Assembly (NCBI RefSeq): GCF_001583495.1
Contig: NZ_LQAQ01000093.1
Coordinates: 434,001-498,000, forward strand
Reading direction: 5' to 3'
Source of the DNA: Flammeovirga sp. SJP92
GTDB lineage: Bacteria > Bacteroidota > Bacteroidia > Cytophagales > Flammeovirgaceae
Length of the DNA stretch: 64,000 nt
Shown: positions 1 through 8,285 of the stretch, one piece after another
Position numbering within the stretch: position 1 is the first letter of the stretch
How the letters are laid out: each line of letters begins with the position of its first letter
Program-made: the position numbers and the translations under genes
The notes under the pieces: generated by a model
What the model saw: the letters and a program-made list of their open reading frames with translations, nothing else
What the model was told of the DNA's origin: nothing
Databases searched by the model: none

Positions 1-211
1 CACCTACTAGCATTGCACCAATGATCCATAAGTAGTTGTTATCTCCCGTTTCAGGAGCAAATAATGATATAACGATGGCCATACCCATACCCAAAGCTGC
101 TACTTGGTTACCCTTACGAGCAGATTCTGGATGCGAAAGACCTTTTAAACCAATAATAAATACGATGATACTTACTAAGTATAGTAAGTCGATTATATTC
201 GAGTAATCCAT
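1..211 (-). CDS. pntB: NAD(P) transhydrogenase beta subunit, N-terminal part (cut by window edge)
   Basis: The minus strand reads from an ATG at 209-211 and stays open to base 1, giving about 70 residues starting MDYSNIIDLLYLVSI. The start is hydrophobic, continues with GLKGLSHPESARKGN and then another hydrophobic stretch, which is the N-terminus of the membrane-embedded beta subunit of proton-translocating NAD(P) transhydrogenase. This subunit binds NADP(H) in its C-terminal domain (outside the window) and forms half of the proton channel. It follows the two alpha parts with a 34-base gap, so it is the third gene of one operon. Identity rests on sequence and gene order together. Confidence 0.9.
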   Translation of the reverse strand, partial: MDYSNIIDLLYLVSIIVFIIGLKGLSHPESARKGNQVAALGMGMAIVISLFAPETGDNNYLWIIGAMLVG

Positions 212-245
212 TTGTTTACGAATCTAATTTCAGGTGAATAAGTAA

Positions 246-566
246 TTAATTTTTACGTTCTTTTTTCTTGAACATATCTAACATTCTGTTGGTTACTGCA
301 AAACCACCTACAACGTTGATCATTGCAAGGGCAATACCGATAAAACCAAGCACTAATGTTAAGTAATCTGTAGCATCAGCTCTTCTGATTAGAATAATCG
401 CACCGATTACTACGACACCTGAAATTGCGTTAGCTCCTGACATAAGAGGAGTATGTAAAACTGTTGGTACTTTTCCGATAATCTCCATTCCTAAAAATGA
501 AGAAAGTACTAGTAACGACAACATGGCTAAAGTGTTATCGTCTAAGAAATTTATAATTTGTTCCAT
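246..566 (-). CDS. pntAB: NAD(P) transhydrogenase alpha subunit part 2 (membrane domain)
   Basis: A 106-residue protein with three to four hydrophobic segments (roughly residues 13-28, 36-60, 68-95) and a short charged tail ending KKKERKN. This is the separate membrane part of the alpha subunit in organisms with the three-gene transhydrogenase layout (as in Rhodospirillum). It anchors the NAD-binding subunit and contributes helices to the proton path that couples hydride transfer from NADH to NADP+ with proton entry. It lies between the alpha-1 gene (32-base gap) and pntB (34-base gap), all on the minus strand, as expected for one transcript. Confidence 0.92.
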   Translation of the reverse strand: MEQIINFLDDNTLAMLSLLVLSSFLGMEIIGKVPTVLHTPLMSGANAISGVVVIGAIILIRRADATDYLTLVLGFIGIALAMINVVGGFAVTNRMLDMFKKKERKN

Positions 567-598
567 ATTAGTATCGACTTGTTTGTTGTTAGTTTAGC

Positions 599-1753
599 TT
601 ACGCTTCTACACTTTCCTCTACTTTCGCAGGAGGAACTAATTGCTTTTGTTTTTCTTCGTTTCCATAGACAACGTCTCCTTTGTAAACGATACAGCTTTG
701 AAGAATGATCTCATCGTTGAAATCGAAATCAAAACCTTCTTTTGTTAAGAACAATTTCATGTAGTTCTGAATGTTCTTGCTGTATAAAACAGAAGCTTGC
801 TCACTAATATCCGCAGCTAAATTAGAGTTACCGATGATCGTTACACCGTGTGCTCTTACAACTTCTTTATCTTTAGTCAAAGCACAGTTACCACCTGTTG
901 ATGATGCTAAGTCAACGATTACAGAACCTGCTTTCATTGTCTTCACTGCCTCTTCAGTCACAAGTGTTGGAGCTGGTCTACCTCTTAATTGTGCAGTTGT
1001 AATTACTACGTCCGCTTTTTCAACTTTCTGAGCGATCAACTCTGCCTGTCTTTTCTTGTACTCTTCAGTTTGCTCTACAGCATAACCACCAGCGGATGTA
1101 TCATCAGTAGCACCTTCTACTTCTACAAACTTAGCACCTAACGACATTACCTCTTCTTTTGCAGCGGCACGCGTATCGAATGCTTCCACTTGAGCACCTA
1201 AACGTTTTGCTGTTGCAATAGCTTGAAGACCTGCTACACCTGCACCCATTACTAACACCTTAGATGGAGGTACTGTACCAGCTGCCGTTGATAACATTGG
1301 CATATAACGTGGCAAATAGTCAGTTGCTTTCAATACTGCTTTATAACCTGAGATTGAAGCCATAGACGATAGAATGTCCATTGACTGAGCAATTGTAGTT
1401 CTTGGAATCATGTCAAAGCTAAAAGCTGAGATCCCTTTTGTAGCATACACTTCACAGATTGAAGCGTCTTGGAAAGGTTGGAAAGAGGAGAATAAGAAAG
1501 TTCCCTCAGCCAATTTCGCAACATCTTCCTTGCTTAATGGATCTAAAGTAATTAATACATTAGATGAGCTTAATACCTCTTCTCTACTTTTTGACTTTGC
1601 TCCGATACCTTCGTATAGTTCGTCGCTAATAAAAGCACTTTCGCCAGCGCCTTTTTCGTAAATAACCTCATGCCCCTCAGAAATGAATTTCTTCGCTAAT
1701 TCTGGAGTAACGGACACACGTTGATCTTGTTCTTTTAAAATTCCAAATAGCAT
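599..1753 (-). CDS. pntAA: NAD(P) transhydrogenase alpha subunit part 1 (NAD-binding domain)
   Basis: A 384-residue soluble protein starting MLFGILKEQDQRVSVTPELA, the alanine-dehydrogenase/transhydrogenase N-terminal fold. The Rossmann motif GAGVAGLQAIATAKRLGAQV begins near residue 170, followed by EAFDTRAAAKEEV, which binds the adenosine ribose of NAD(H). It exchanges hydride with pntB and is first gene of the operon. Upstream are a TATATTTG -7 element (1866-1873) and a perfect palindrome between promoter and start codon, which suggests regulated expression. Full length for the family; no anomaly seen. In Bacteroidota the enzyme is expected to supply NADPH. Confidence 0.95.
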   Translation of the reverse strand: MLFGILKEQDQRVSVTPELAKKFISEGHEVIYEKGAGESAFISDELYEGIGAKSKSREEVLSSSNVLITLDPLSKEDVAKLAEGTFLFSSFQPFQDASICEVYATKGISAFSFDMIPRTTIAQSMDILSSMASISGYKAVLKATDYLPRYMPMLSTAAGTVPPSKVLVMGAGVAGLQAIATAKRLGAQVEAFDTRAAAKEEVMSLGAKFVEVEGATDDTSAGGYAVEQTEEYKKRQAELIAQKVEKADVVITTAQLRGRPAPTLVTEEAVKTMKAGSVIVDLASSTGGNCALTKDKEVVRAHGVTIIGNSNLAADISEQASVLYSKNIQNYMKLFLTKEGFDFDFNDEIILQSCIVYKGDVVYGNEEKQKQLVPPAKVEESVEA

Positions 1754-1791
1754 ACCTATGCGATTTTAAATAGTAATATATTCCGTATTCA

Positions 1792-1811
1792 ATAGGATAA
1801 CCTTATCCTAT
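1792..1811. promoter_or_regulatory. Perfect 9-bp-arm palindrome in the pnt leader (operator candidate)
   Basis: The sequence ATAGGATAACCTTATCCTAT has 9-base arms that are exact reverse complements around a CC centre. It lies 38 bases before the pntAA start codon and about 55 bases inside the predicted -7 element, so a bound dimeric regulator would block transcription. The bases next to it (TATTCA and CATTTG) are not complementary. It could instead form an RNA hairpin, but there is no T-run on the minus strand to make it a terminator. Confidence 0.5.
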
Positions 1812-1865
1812 CATTTGTTAGTTAGTTTGTTAATAAAACATTCAACTTTAAGCCGAACGTTTTAG

Positions 1866-1873
1866 CAAATATA
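1866..1873 (-). promoter_or_regulatory. Predicted -7 promoter element of the pnt operon
   Basis: On the minus strand this reads TATATTTG, an exact match to the Bacteroidota -7 consensus TAnnTTTG. Transcription would begin near 1860, giving a leader of about 105 bases before pntAA. No TTTG (-33 element) is present at the usual distance, so the call rests on the -7 box and position alone. Confidence 0.5.
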
Positions 1874-2290
1874 CAATAAAAATATCGTTTTTTTATAATA
1901 ACAATAATCATCCTTTGGTTGTATTAAAAAAGTTTCAAAAATACACTTATTTTTATTCACTTTTATTTACCATGATAAAGTGCAAATTCAAGAAGGAAGC
2001 ATTCAGTTATAAACTATACAGATATATAACACGTAGTTTAAAATAACACAAAACATTTGTTAATTAACTTCTATCTCTTTCAGATCGAAGATGGGTATAA
2101 AATTAAACGTGAATTAAACAGTTACAAATCAGTATTAGAAAAGTACAATTTTATATTTTAATCGAAGCTAAAGTACTGATAGAAAGAAAATTGAAAAAAT
2201 ATTTACTCAATTATGAAAAAATAGCTAAATCATTAAAAAAAGGGGCTTTTTAAATACGAAATCCAAACTTTCTCACTCCAAAAAGAGTAC

Positions 2291-2323
2291 AAAAAAAGCC
2301 CCTCATCTTGCGATGAAGGGCTC
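2291..2323 (-). terminator. Intrinsic terminator of rpoC
   Basis: On the minus strand AGCCCTTCATC, a GCAA tetraloop and GATGAGGGGCT form an 11-bp stem with one G-U pair, followed by seven T. It starts 22 bases after the rpoC stop codon. Confidence 0.9.
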
Positions 2324-2344
2324 TATTAAACCGCTTGCAAATTT

Positions 2345-5300
2345 TTAGAATCCTGTAGTCAGGTGTCTTTCTCTAGAATCAATTAGTGCTTCATACTCTT
2401 CTTTAGAGCCAACACGAAGTGTTTCATAGTCACGAAGACCTGTACCCGCAGGAATCAAGTGGCCCACGATAACGTTTTCTTTCAATCCAACTAGTTCATC
2501 ACGCTTACCTCTAATAGAAGCTTCACTTAATACTTTAGTTGTCTCTTGGAAAGAGGCTGCTGAAATAAACGATTTCGTATCCAATGACGCTTGAGTGATA
2601 CCTTGAAGCGTAGGTCTTGAAATTGCTGGCTGTGCATCACGAACCTTCATTTCTTTCATATCTCTACGTTTCAACGATGAATTTTCATCACGCATCTCAC
2701 GGAATGAGATTAACGCACCCGCCTTGAATCTCGCTGAGTCACCTGCATCCGTAACGATCTTCATGCTAAGCACTTTATCGTTTTCTTCACGGAATGTGAA
2801 TTTCTCAACTACTTGACCAGGCAAGAATGTTGTATCACCATTATCTTCGATAACGACTTTTTGCATCATTTGACGTACAATTACCTCAATGTGCTTATCG
2901 TTAATTTTTACACCTTGTAGACGGTATACATCTTGAATTTCATTTACCAAGTACTCTTGTACAGCAGTTGGTCCTTTAATTTTCAAGATATCTGCAGGAG
3001 TGATTGCACCATCTGAAAGTGGCATACCCGCTCTCACATAGTCATTCTCTTGAACTAGGATGTGCTTCGATAAGTTCACCATATAACGACGTTTCACACC
3101 GTCACGTGACTCAACGAATAACTCACGGTTAGCACGTTTTACCGCACCATAAGTCACAATACCATCAATTTCAGATACTACAGCCGGAGATGATGGGTTA
3201 CGTGCTTCGAATAATTCCGTTACACGAGGAAGACCACCGGTAATATCTCGTGATTTACCAGCAGAACGAGGGATTTTCACTAGAATATCACCTGCCTTCA
3301 CTTTTTGACCATCTTCAACAGTTAAACGAGCATCTGTTGGTAAGTTGGATGCTACTGACTCACCGTTGTCACCCGCGATATGGATGATTGGGTTTTTAGT
3401 TTTATCCTTAGTATCGATAATTACTTTCTCTTCGTAGCCCGTCATTTCATCCGTTTCTACGCGGTAAGTAATATCTCTTTCGATTGATTCGAATTCAGTT
3501 ACACCGTTGTATTGTGCAAGGATTACGGCGTTGAATGGATCCCATGAACAAATCACGTCACCTTCTTCAACCATATCACCTTCTTTCACACTTAGGTATG
3601 AACCGTACTGAATATGAGCATTGAATAATACTTTGCCCTCGTCGTCTAAGATGTTTAATTCAGCTGTACGAGCCATTACTACATCTTTAGCGTCACCTTG
3701 AGGGTCAGTACTCTTCACTGACTTCATTTCAATAAATTCTACTTTACCAGCTTTCTTCGCTTTCAATGAAGCATCAGTTGCAATGTGGGATGCCACACCA
3801 CCGACGTGGAATGTACGTAGTGTAAGCTGAGTACCTGGCTCACCAATTGATTGTGCAGCAATTACACCTACTGATTCACCTTTTCCTGCTACGCCACCTG
3901 TTGCCAAGTTTTTACCGTAACATTTCTCACAAACACCCTTACGAGTTTCACAAGTCAATACTGATCTTACTTCAACTTCCTCGATACCTGCTTCTTCAAT
4001 TTCCTGAGCAATTTCTGGAGTAATAGCACCAGTTGCAGGAACGATGATTTCGCCAGTTTCAGGATGTTCTACATCGTTCAATGAAGTACGTCCTTCGATT
4101 CTGTCTGATAAAGCTTCTTTGATCTCATCGTTCTCTTTCAATGGAGTTACTGTAAGACCACGTAAAGTACCACAGTCTACTTCAGTAACAACCACGTCTT
4201 GAGCAACGTCTACCAAACGACGAGTTAGGTAACCCGCATCGGCAGTTTTCAAGGCTGTATCGGCTAGACCTTTACGAGCACCGTGAGTTGAGATAAAGTA
4301 TTCCAATACATCCAAACCTTCTTTAAAGTTTGAAAGAATTGGGTTTTCAATAATGTTCGCACCTGAAGCTCCACCTAAGTTTTTCTGAGGCTTAGCCATT
4401 AGACCCCTCATACCTCCTAACTGACGAATCTGCTCTCTCGAACCACGGGCTCCTGAGTGCATCATCATATAGATAGAGTTGAAACCTTGGTTATCCTCTT
4501 CCATTTGCGTCATTACAGTAGACGTCAACATGTTGTTTGTCTTCGTCCAAACGTCAATCACTTGGTTATAACGTTCGTTATCAGTGATAAGACCCATCAT
4601 GAAGTTGTTACGAATGATATCTACTTCACCTTTCGCTTCTTCAATTAATTCTGCTTTTTCTTTAGGGATAATGATTTCATCCAAACCGAATGAAAGACCA
4701 CCTTTATAGGCCATCTGGAAACCTTCGTGTTTGATATCATCCAAGAACTGAGCAGCACGAGCCATACCTACGATATCTACCACTTTCGCGATAATCACCT
4801 GTAATGCTTTCTTAGAAAGTAGTTCGTTTACGAAACCTACTTCTTCAGGAACGTGTTGGTTGAATAATACACGACCAGCTACTGTCTCGATGAATTTCTC
4901 CTCAAGCTCACCAGTCTCATCATTCAATTCTTTTCCTTTTACGAAGATCCATGCGTGACGAGAGATTGCTCCTTCGTTCAATGCAATGATCACTTCTTCT
5001 GACGAGTAGAATGTCATACCTTCACCTTTCACGATTTCCGTGTCAGTAGTACGACGTCCTTTTGTCATATAATATAGACCTAATACCATATCCTGAGAAG
5101 GTACGGCGATAGGTTTACCATTGGCTGGGTTTAGGATGTTATGCGATGCTAACATCAATAGAGATGCCTCTAATACAGCTTCATGTCCAAGAGGAACGTG
5201 AACGGCCATCTGGTCACCATCGAAATCGGCGTTGAAGGCTGTTGTTACTAATGGGTGTAATTGGATCGCTTTACCTTCGATTAGTTTCGGTTGGAAAGCT

Positions 5301-6646
5301 TGGATACCCAATCTGTGAAGTGTAGGGGCACGGTTTAGTAGTACAGGATGACCTTTCAATACGTTTTCAAGGATATCCCAAACTACTGGATCTTTACGGT
5401 CAACGATTTTCTTCGCTGATTTTACCGTTTTTACGATACCACGCTCGATCAACTTACGAATAATGAACGGCTTGAATAATTCAGCTGCCATATTCTTAGG
5501 AAGACCACACTCGTGTAATTTAAGCTCTGGACCTACTACAATTACAGAACGACCTGAGTAGTCCACACGCTTACCTAATAAGTTTTGACGGAAACGACCT
5601 TGCTTACCTTTCAACATATCTGAAAGTGATTTCAATGGACGGTTACCATCAGAACGCACTGCATTAACTTTACGTGAGTTGTCAAATAATGAATCAACTG
5701 CTTCTTGAAGCATACGCTTCTCGTTACGTAAGATAACTTCTGGTGCTTTAATATCAATCAGACGCTTCAGACGGTTGTTACGGATGATTACTCTTCTGTA
5801 CAAGTCGTTCAAGTCTGACGTTGCAAAACGGCCACCATCTAGAGGTACCAATGGACGTAATTCTGGTGGAATTACAGGAACCATACGGATTACCATCCAT
5901 TCAGGGCGGTTTTCAATTCTAGTTTTCGCATCACGGAATGCTTCCACTACACGAAGACGCTTTAATGCTTCTGCCTTACGTTGTTGCGAAGTATCGTTGT
6001 TCGCTTGGTCACGTAATGCTGCAGCCATATCTTCCAGTTTAGTACGAGCTAAAAGCATTTCTAATGCCTCAGCACCCATCTTAGCAATGAACTTGTCTGG
6101 ATGATCGTCTTCTAATTGTCGGTTTTCGCTTGGTAGCTTATCCATGATGTCAAGATATTCATCCTCTGTAAGGAAGTCCATCTTTGCGATGCCGTCGGCT
6201 TCTTTTACACCTGCTTGGATTACTACATAGCGCTCGTAGTAAATGATTTGATCAAGTTTCTTCGTTGGTAAACCTAATAGGTAACCAATCTTGTTCGGTA
6301 ACGAACGGAAGTACCAGATGTGAGCAACAGGAACAACTAATTGGATGTGTCCCATTCTTTCACGACGCACCTTCTTTTCTGTTACCTCAACACCACAACG
6401 GTCACAGATAATACCTTTGTAACGGATACGTTTGTATTTACCACAGTGGCATTCCCAGTCCTTTACAGGTCCGAAGATACGCTCACAGAACAAACCTCCC
6501 ATTTCCGGCTTATACGTACGGTAGTTGATGGTTTCTGGTTGAGTCACTTCACCGTGAGAGCTTTCCAAAATTGATTCTGGAGAGGCCAAACTCACTGTTA
6601 CTGAAGTGAAATCGTTATTGATCTTTTTGTTTTTTCTAAACGACAT
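2345..6646 (-). CDS. rpoC: DNA-directed RNA polymerase beta-prime subunit
   Basis: The clamp and catalytic subunit of RNA polymerase. The N-terminal zinc ribbon is [19 protein letters not shown]. The catalytic magnesium loop [12 protein letters not shown] is present. The bridge helix with [17 protein letters not shown] is followed by [18 protein letters not shown], and a second zinc site includes [11 protein letters not shown]. An in-frame ATG at 6676 would add ten residues, but it lies inside the predicted -7 box (6674-6681). The ATG at 6644-6646, giving [12 protein letters not shown], is chosen (1433 residues). Unusually, the upstream neighbour is not rpoB but an unrelated regulator gene, so rpoC is a single-gene unit with its own promoter and terminator. 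Confidence 0.97.
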   Translation of the reverse strand: MSFRKNKKINNDFTSVTVSLASPESILESSHGEVTQPETINYRTYKPEMGGLFCERIFGPVKDWECHCGKYKRIRYKGIICDRCGVEVTEKKVRRERMGHIQLVVPVAHIWYFRSLPNKIGYLLGLPTKKLDQIIYYERYVVIQAGVKEADGIAKMDFLTEDEYLDIMDKLPSENRQLEDDHPDKFIAKMGAEALEMLLARTKLEDMAAALRDQANNDTSQQRKAEALKRLRVVEAFRDAKTRIENRPEWMVIRMVPVIPPELRPLVPLDGGRFATSDLNDLYRRVIIRNNRLKRLIDIKAPEVILRNEKRMLQEAVDSLFDNSRKVNAVRSDGNRPLKSLSDMLKGKQGRFRQNLLGKRVDYSGRSVIVVGPELKLHECGLPKNMAAELFKPFIIRKLIERGIVKTVKSAKKIVDRKDPVVWDILENVLKGHPVLLNRAPTLHRLGIQAFQPKLIEGKAIQLHPLVTTAFNADFDGDQMAVHVPLGHEAVLEASLLMLASHNILNPANGKPIAVPSQDMVLGLYYMTKGRRTTDTEIVKGEGMTFYSSEEVIIALNEGAISRHAWIFVKGKELNDETGELEEKFIETVAGRVLFNQHVPEEVGFVNELLSKKALQVIIAKVVDIVGMARAAQFLDDIKHEGFQMAYKGGLSFGLDEIIIPKEKAELIEEAKGEVDIIRNNFMMGLITDNERYNQVIDVWTKTNNMLTSTVMTQMEEDNQGFNSIYMMMHSGARGSREQIRQLGGMRGLMAKPQKNLGGASGANIIENPILSNFKEGLDVLEYFISTHGARKGLADTALKTADAGYLTRRLVDVAQDVVVTEVDCGTLRGLTVTPLKENDEIKEALSDRIEGRTSLNDVEHPETGEIIVPATGAITPEIAQEIEEAGIEEVEVRSVLTCETRKGVCEKCYGKNLATGGVAGKGESVGVIAAQSIGEPGTQLTLRTFHVGGVASHIATDASLKAKKAGKVEFIEMKSVKSTDPQGDAKDVVMARTAELNILDDEGKVLFNAHIQYGSYLSVKEGDMVEEGDVICSWDPFNAVILAQYNGVTEFESIERDITYRVETDEMTGYEEKVIIDTKDKTKNPIIHIAGDNGESVASNLPTDARLTVEDGQKVKAGDILVKIPRSAGKSRDITGGLPRVTELFEARNPSSPAVVSEIDGIVTYGAVKRANRELFVESRDGVKRRYMVNLSKHILVQENDYVRAGMPLSDGAITPADILKIKGPTAVQEYLVNEIQDVYRLQGVKINDKHIEVIVRQMMQKVVIEDNGDTTFLPGQVVEKFTFREENDKVLSMKIVTDAGDSARFKAGALISFREMRDENSSLKRRDMKEMKVRDAQPAISRPTLQGITQASLDTKSFISAASFQETTKVLSEASIRGKRDELVGLKENVIVGHLIPAGTGLRDYETLRVGSKEEYEALIDSRERHLTTGF

Positions 6647-6673
6647 TTGCAATTTGCGGTTTTCTTGAATCTG

Positions 6674-6681
6674 CAAATATA
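6674..6681 (-). promoter_or_regulatory. rpoC: Predicted -7 promoter element of rpoC
   Basis: On the minus strand this reads TATATTTG, an exact TAnnTTTG match. It sits 28 bases before the chosen ATG at 6646, implying a leader near 20 bases. It supports both the shorter rpoC start and independent transcription of rpoC. No well-spaced TTTG -33 box is visible. Confidence 0.6.
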
Positions 6682-6857
6682 GAAACTAATAAGCAAAAAT
6701 TCCATTATACACAAAGAAAATAGCTCTAATTTTTTAAATTATAAAAATTAAAATTATAACATACTGAAAATCAATCAGTTTAGAAGTGAGTGTGATTTCA
6801 TAATTTTCTTTAACAGAACAAGTTCGGGTTGGGTTTCACTTACTACTCTATTACAGT

Positions 6858-6923
6858 TCTATGAAAATAACTCTTTTATTACCAACTATTCATCAATTAT
6901 CTATTTAATTTTCAACTTTTTAT
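6858..6923 (+). repeat. 66-bp direct repeat, copy A
   Basis: Hand alignment with 12727-12791 gives 53 identical positions out of 65 and one single-base gap. Long exact blocks are shared: AAAATAACTCT, TATTCATCAAT, TTTAATT and AACTTTTTAT. Both copies have the same orientation. Copy A lies between the rpoC promoter and the 3' end of the regulator gene; copy B lies after the fucosidase gene. Together they bracket the regulator/GH2/GH29 cassette. Confidence 0.6.
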
Positions 6924-6967
6924 ACTCTCGCCTCTTCTACATTACAATGGACTTTTACCTCTTTTCA

Positions 6968-8140
6968 CTAAAAAGTAACTACTAATTCCTCTTTCAGACT
7001 TAAGTTGATTCTTTCCTTTCCCTCAGCAATAAAAACTGCTGTAAAATTTTGCTCTCCGATAGCATAACGCTTATCGAAAGTTTTAAGAGAATCTGTGTTT
7101 GTGAAAAATTCAACAGAAGCCATTACACCAATGTCATGATTTGAAAAAAAGAAAAACTGTGTTCTTCCTTGAGAAGTTTTAATTTTAGAGACAATAGTAA
7201 AGTCGTTTATCAAATCTTGGCTGTTAGTTTCATAACTGTTTTCGATCCCTGTTTCTTTATTTGTGTAAATCAAATGTTTGTCCTTGATTTTAAAATAGGG
7301 GTTGTATTGGTTAAATAGATAGACAAAATCGCTTTGATTGTAAAAACGACCTACATAAATAAGGTTGCCATTTTTAATGTTAGTGAAAGAGGTATTGGTC
7401 GCATACTTTATTAAGAGTTCTTCATTCCATTTCTGAAAGTACCGTCCTAAATCATATGTTGCGTGTTCAGCCATTCTTGTTGAATAATAAAGATCGGTCA
7501 TCCTCGTCTTTTCTTTTAGTTCCGGCTTATCCTCTATCAAACCCAAATAATCTTCAACATTATTGATATTAAAATCACGTGTCCATCCTTCGTTTCCAGA
7601 AATAGTTTTACCTCTATATCCAAAGGCATCACCTATATATAAATGTGTAGGTTGTTTACTTTGTATAATTTTTTGCCATAAGGGAGAAACTGATTCAGGT
7701 GCATTCCATAAATAACTGAGTAATGCAATCAAAAGCAATCCTATATATGGTATAAATTTAGAATCCCATCGAAATAGATTGATTAGAGATACATTTTTTG
7801 ATGGCTGACTCGTATTTTTTCTGAACTTCACACCATATTGTCCCTTTTCAATCATCAACTCCCAATCGTCATCAGCACCCTCAGTCGAATAATAGTTTGT
7901 CAACTTTTTTCTCAAATTGTACACATTTACTCTCACCCTTGAATTCGATTTACCATCAGGATCCCCTCTAAAGAATTCCATTTCGATCACCCCTTCCTTC
8001 AAAGGAGTATTATTATATGTAGCTTCAAAAAGATACTTCAACAAAGCAATTGAAGTCGGTGCATTCTTAAAAGTGTCACTCTGTAGTATAGCGTCAACAA
8101 TCTGTTGCTTCTGTGTTATGGTAAGTTTTTGTTCCCTCAT
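6968..8140 (-). CDS. Membrane-tethered transcription regulator with periplasmic sensor domain
   Basis: A 390-residue protein in three parts. Residues about 10-115 form a DNA-binding-like domain. Its pattern is LLKYLFEATYNNTPLKEG, then RVRVNVYNLRKKLTNYYSTE, then a closing ELMIEKGQYGVKF strand, and it resembles winged-helix effector domains with a YY...G.Y.V.F ending. One membrane helix follows at about 130-147 (YIGLLLIALLSYLW). Residues 150-390 form a C-terminal domain expected in the periplasm, with no family I recognise. The layout is that of a ToxR/CadC-type one-component regulator, although the domain may be a distinct family. It is divergent from the GH2 gene across 145 bases holding a direct repeat, so control of the two glycosidases is inferred. 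The start at 8140 is the only sensible ATG. Confidence 0.65.
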   Translation of the reverse strand: MREQKLTITQKQQIVDAILQSDTFKNAPTSIALLKYLFEATYNNTPLKEGVIEMEFFRGDPDGKSNSRVRVNVYNLRKKLTNYYSTEGADDDWELMIEKGQYGVKFRKNTSQPSKNVSLINLFRWDSKFIPYIGLLLIALLSYLWNAPESVSPLWQKIIQSKQPTHLYIGDAFGYRGKTISGNEGWTRDFNINNVEDYLGLIEDKPELKEKTRMTDLYYSTRMAEHATYDLGRYFQKWNEELLIKYATNTSFTNIKNGNLIYVGRFYNQSDFVYLFNQYNPYFKIKDKHLIYTNKETGIENSYETNSQDLINDFTIVSKIKTSQGRTQFFFFSNHDIGVMASVEFFTNTDSLKTFDKRYAIGEQNFTAVFIAEGKERINLSLKEELVVTF

Positions 8141-8200
8141 CTAAAAAGTATAAAATGATTAAAAAATAGGGGGCGAAAGGCTTTTGTAACGATCATTTTA

Positions 8201-8219
8201 ACCGTTATAGAGACCGTTA
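8201..8219. promoter_or_regulatory. Direct heptamer repeat in the regulator/GH2 divergent region
   Basis: ACCGTTA occurs at 8201-8207 and again at 8213-8219, a 12-base period close to one helical turn. It lies 66-85 bases before the GH2 start and 60-80 bases before the regulator start. Winged-helix regulators commonly bind such tandem half-sites. No clear -7 box was found in this short region. Confidence 0.4.
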
Positions 8220-8285
8220 ATGTGATGTTTCAGATATAGAATTCCTTCCACAAGCCTGTTATTTGAAATCAAATCACAAAGTATT

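Larger units (their letters stand above)
1754..2344. other. 591-bp gap between pntAA and rpoC
   Basis: Apart from the pnt promoter and palindrome on one side and the rpoC terminator on the other, the middle (about 1880-2230) is very AT-rich with no convincing reading frame. An AGGGGCTTTT run at 2241-2250 is complementary to the AAAAGCCCCT side of the rpoC terminator at 2295-2304. The transcript could therefore form a longer alternative hairpin. No other element is recognised. Confidence 0.5.

Noticed and set aside
5775-6104. Plus-strand frames opposite rpoC (also at 4457, 6341)
   Set aside because: Antisense shadows of a strongly conserved gene with no start context.
6647-6676. Ten-residue N-terminal extension of RpoC from the ATG at 6676
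   Set aside because: That ATG lies inside the predicted -7 promoter box and the extension does not resemble RpoC N-termini.
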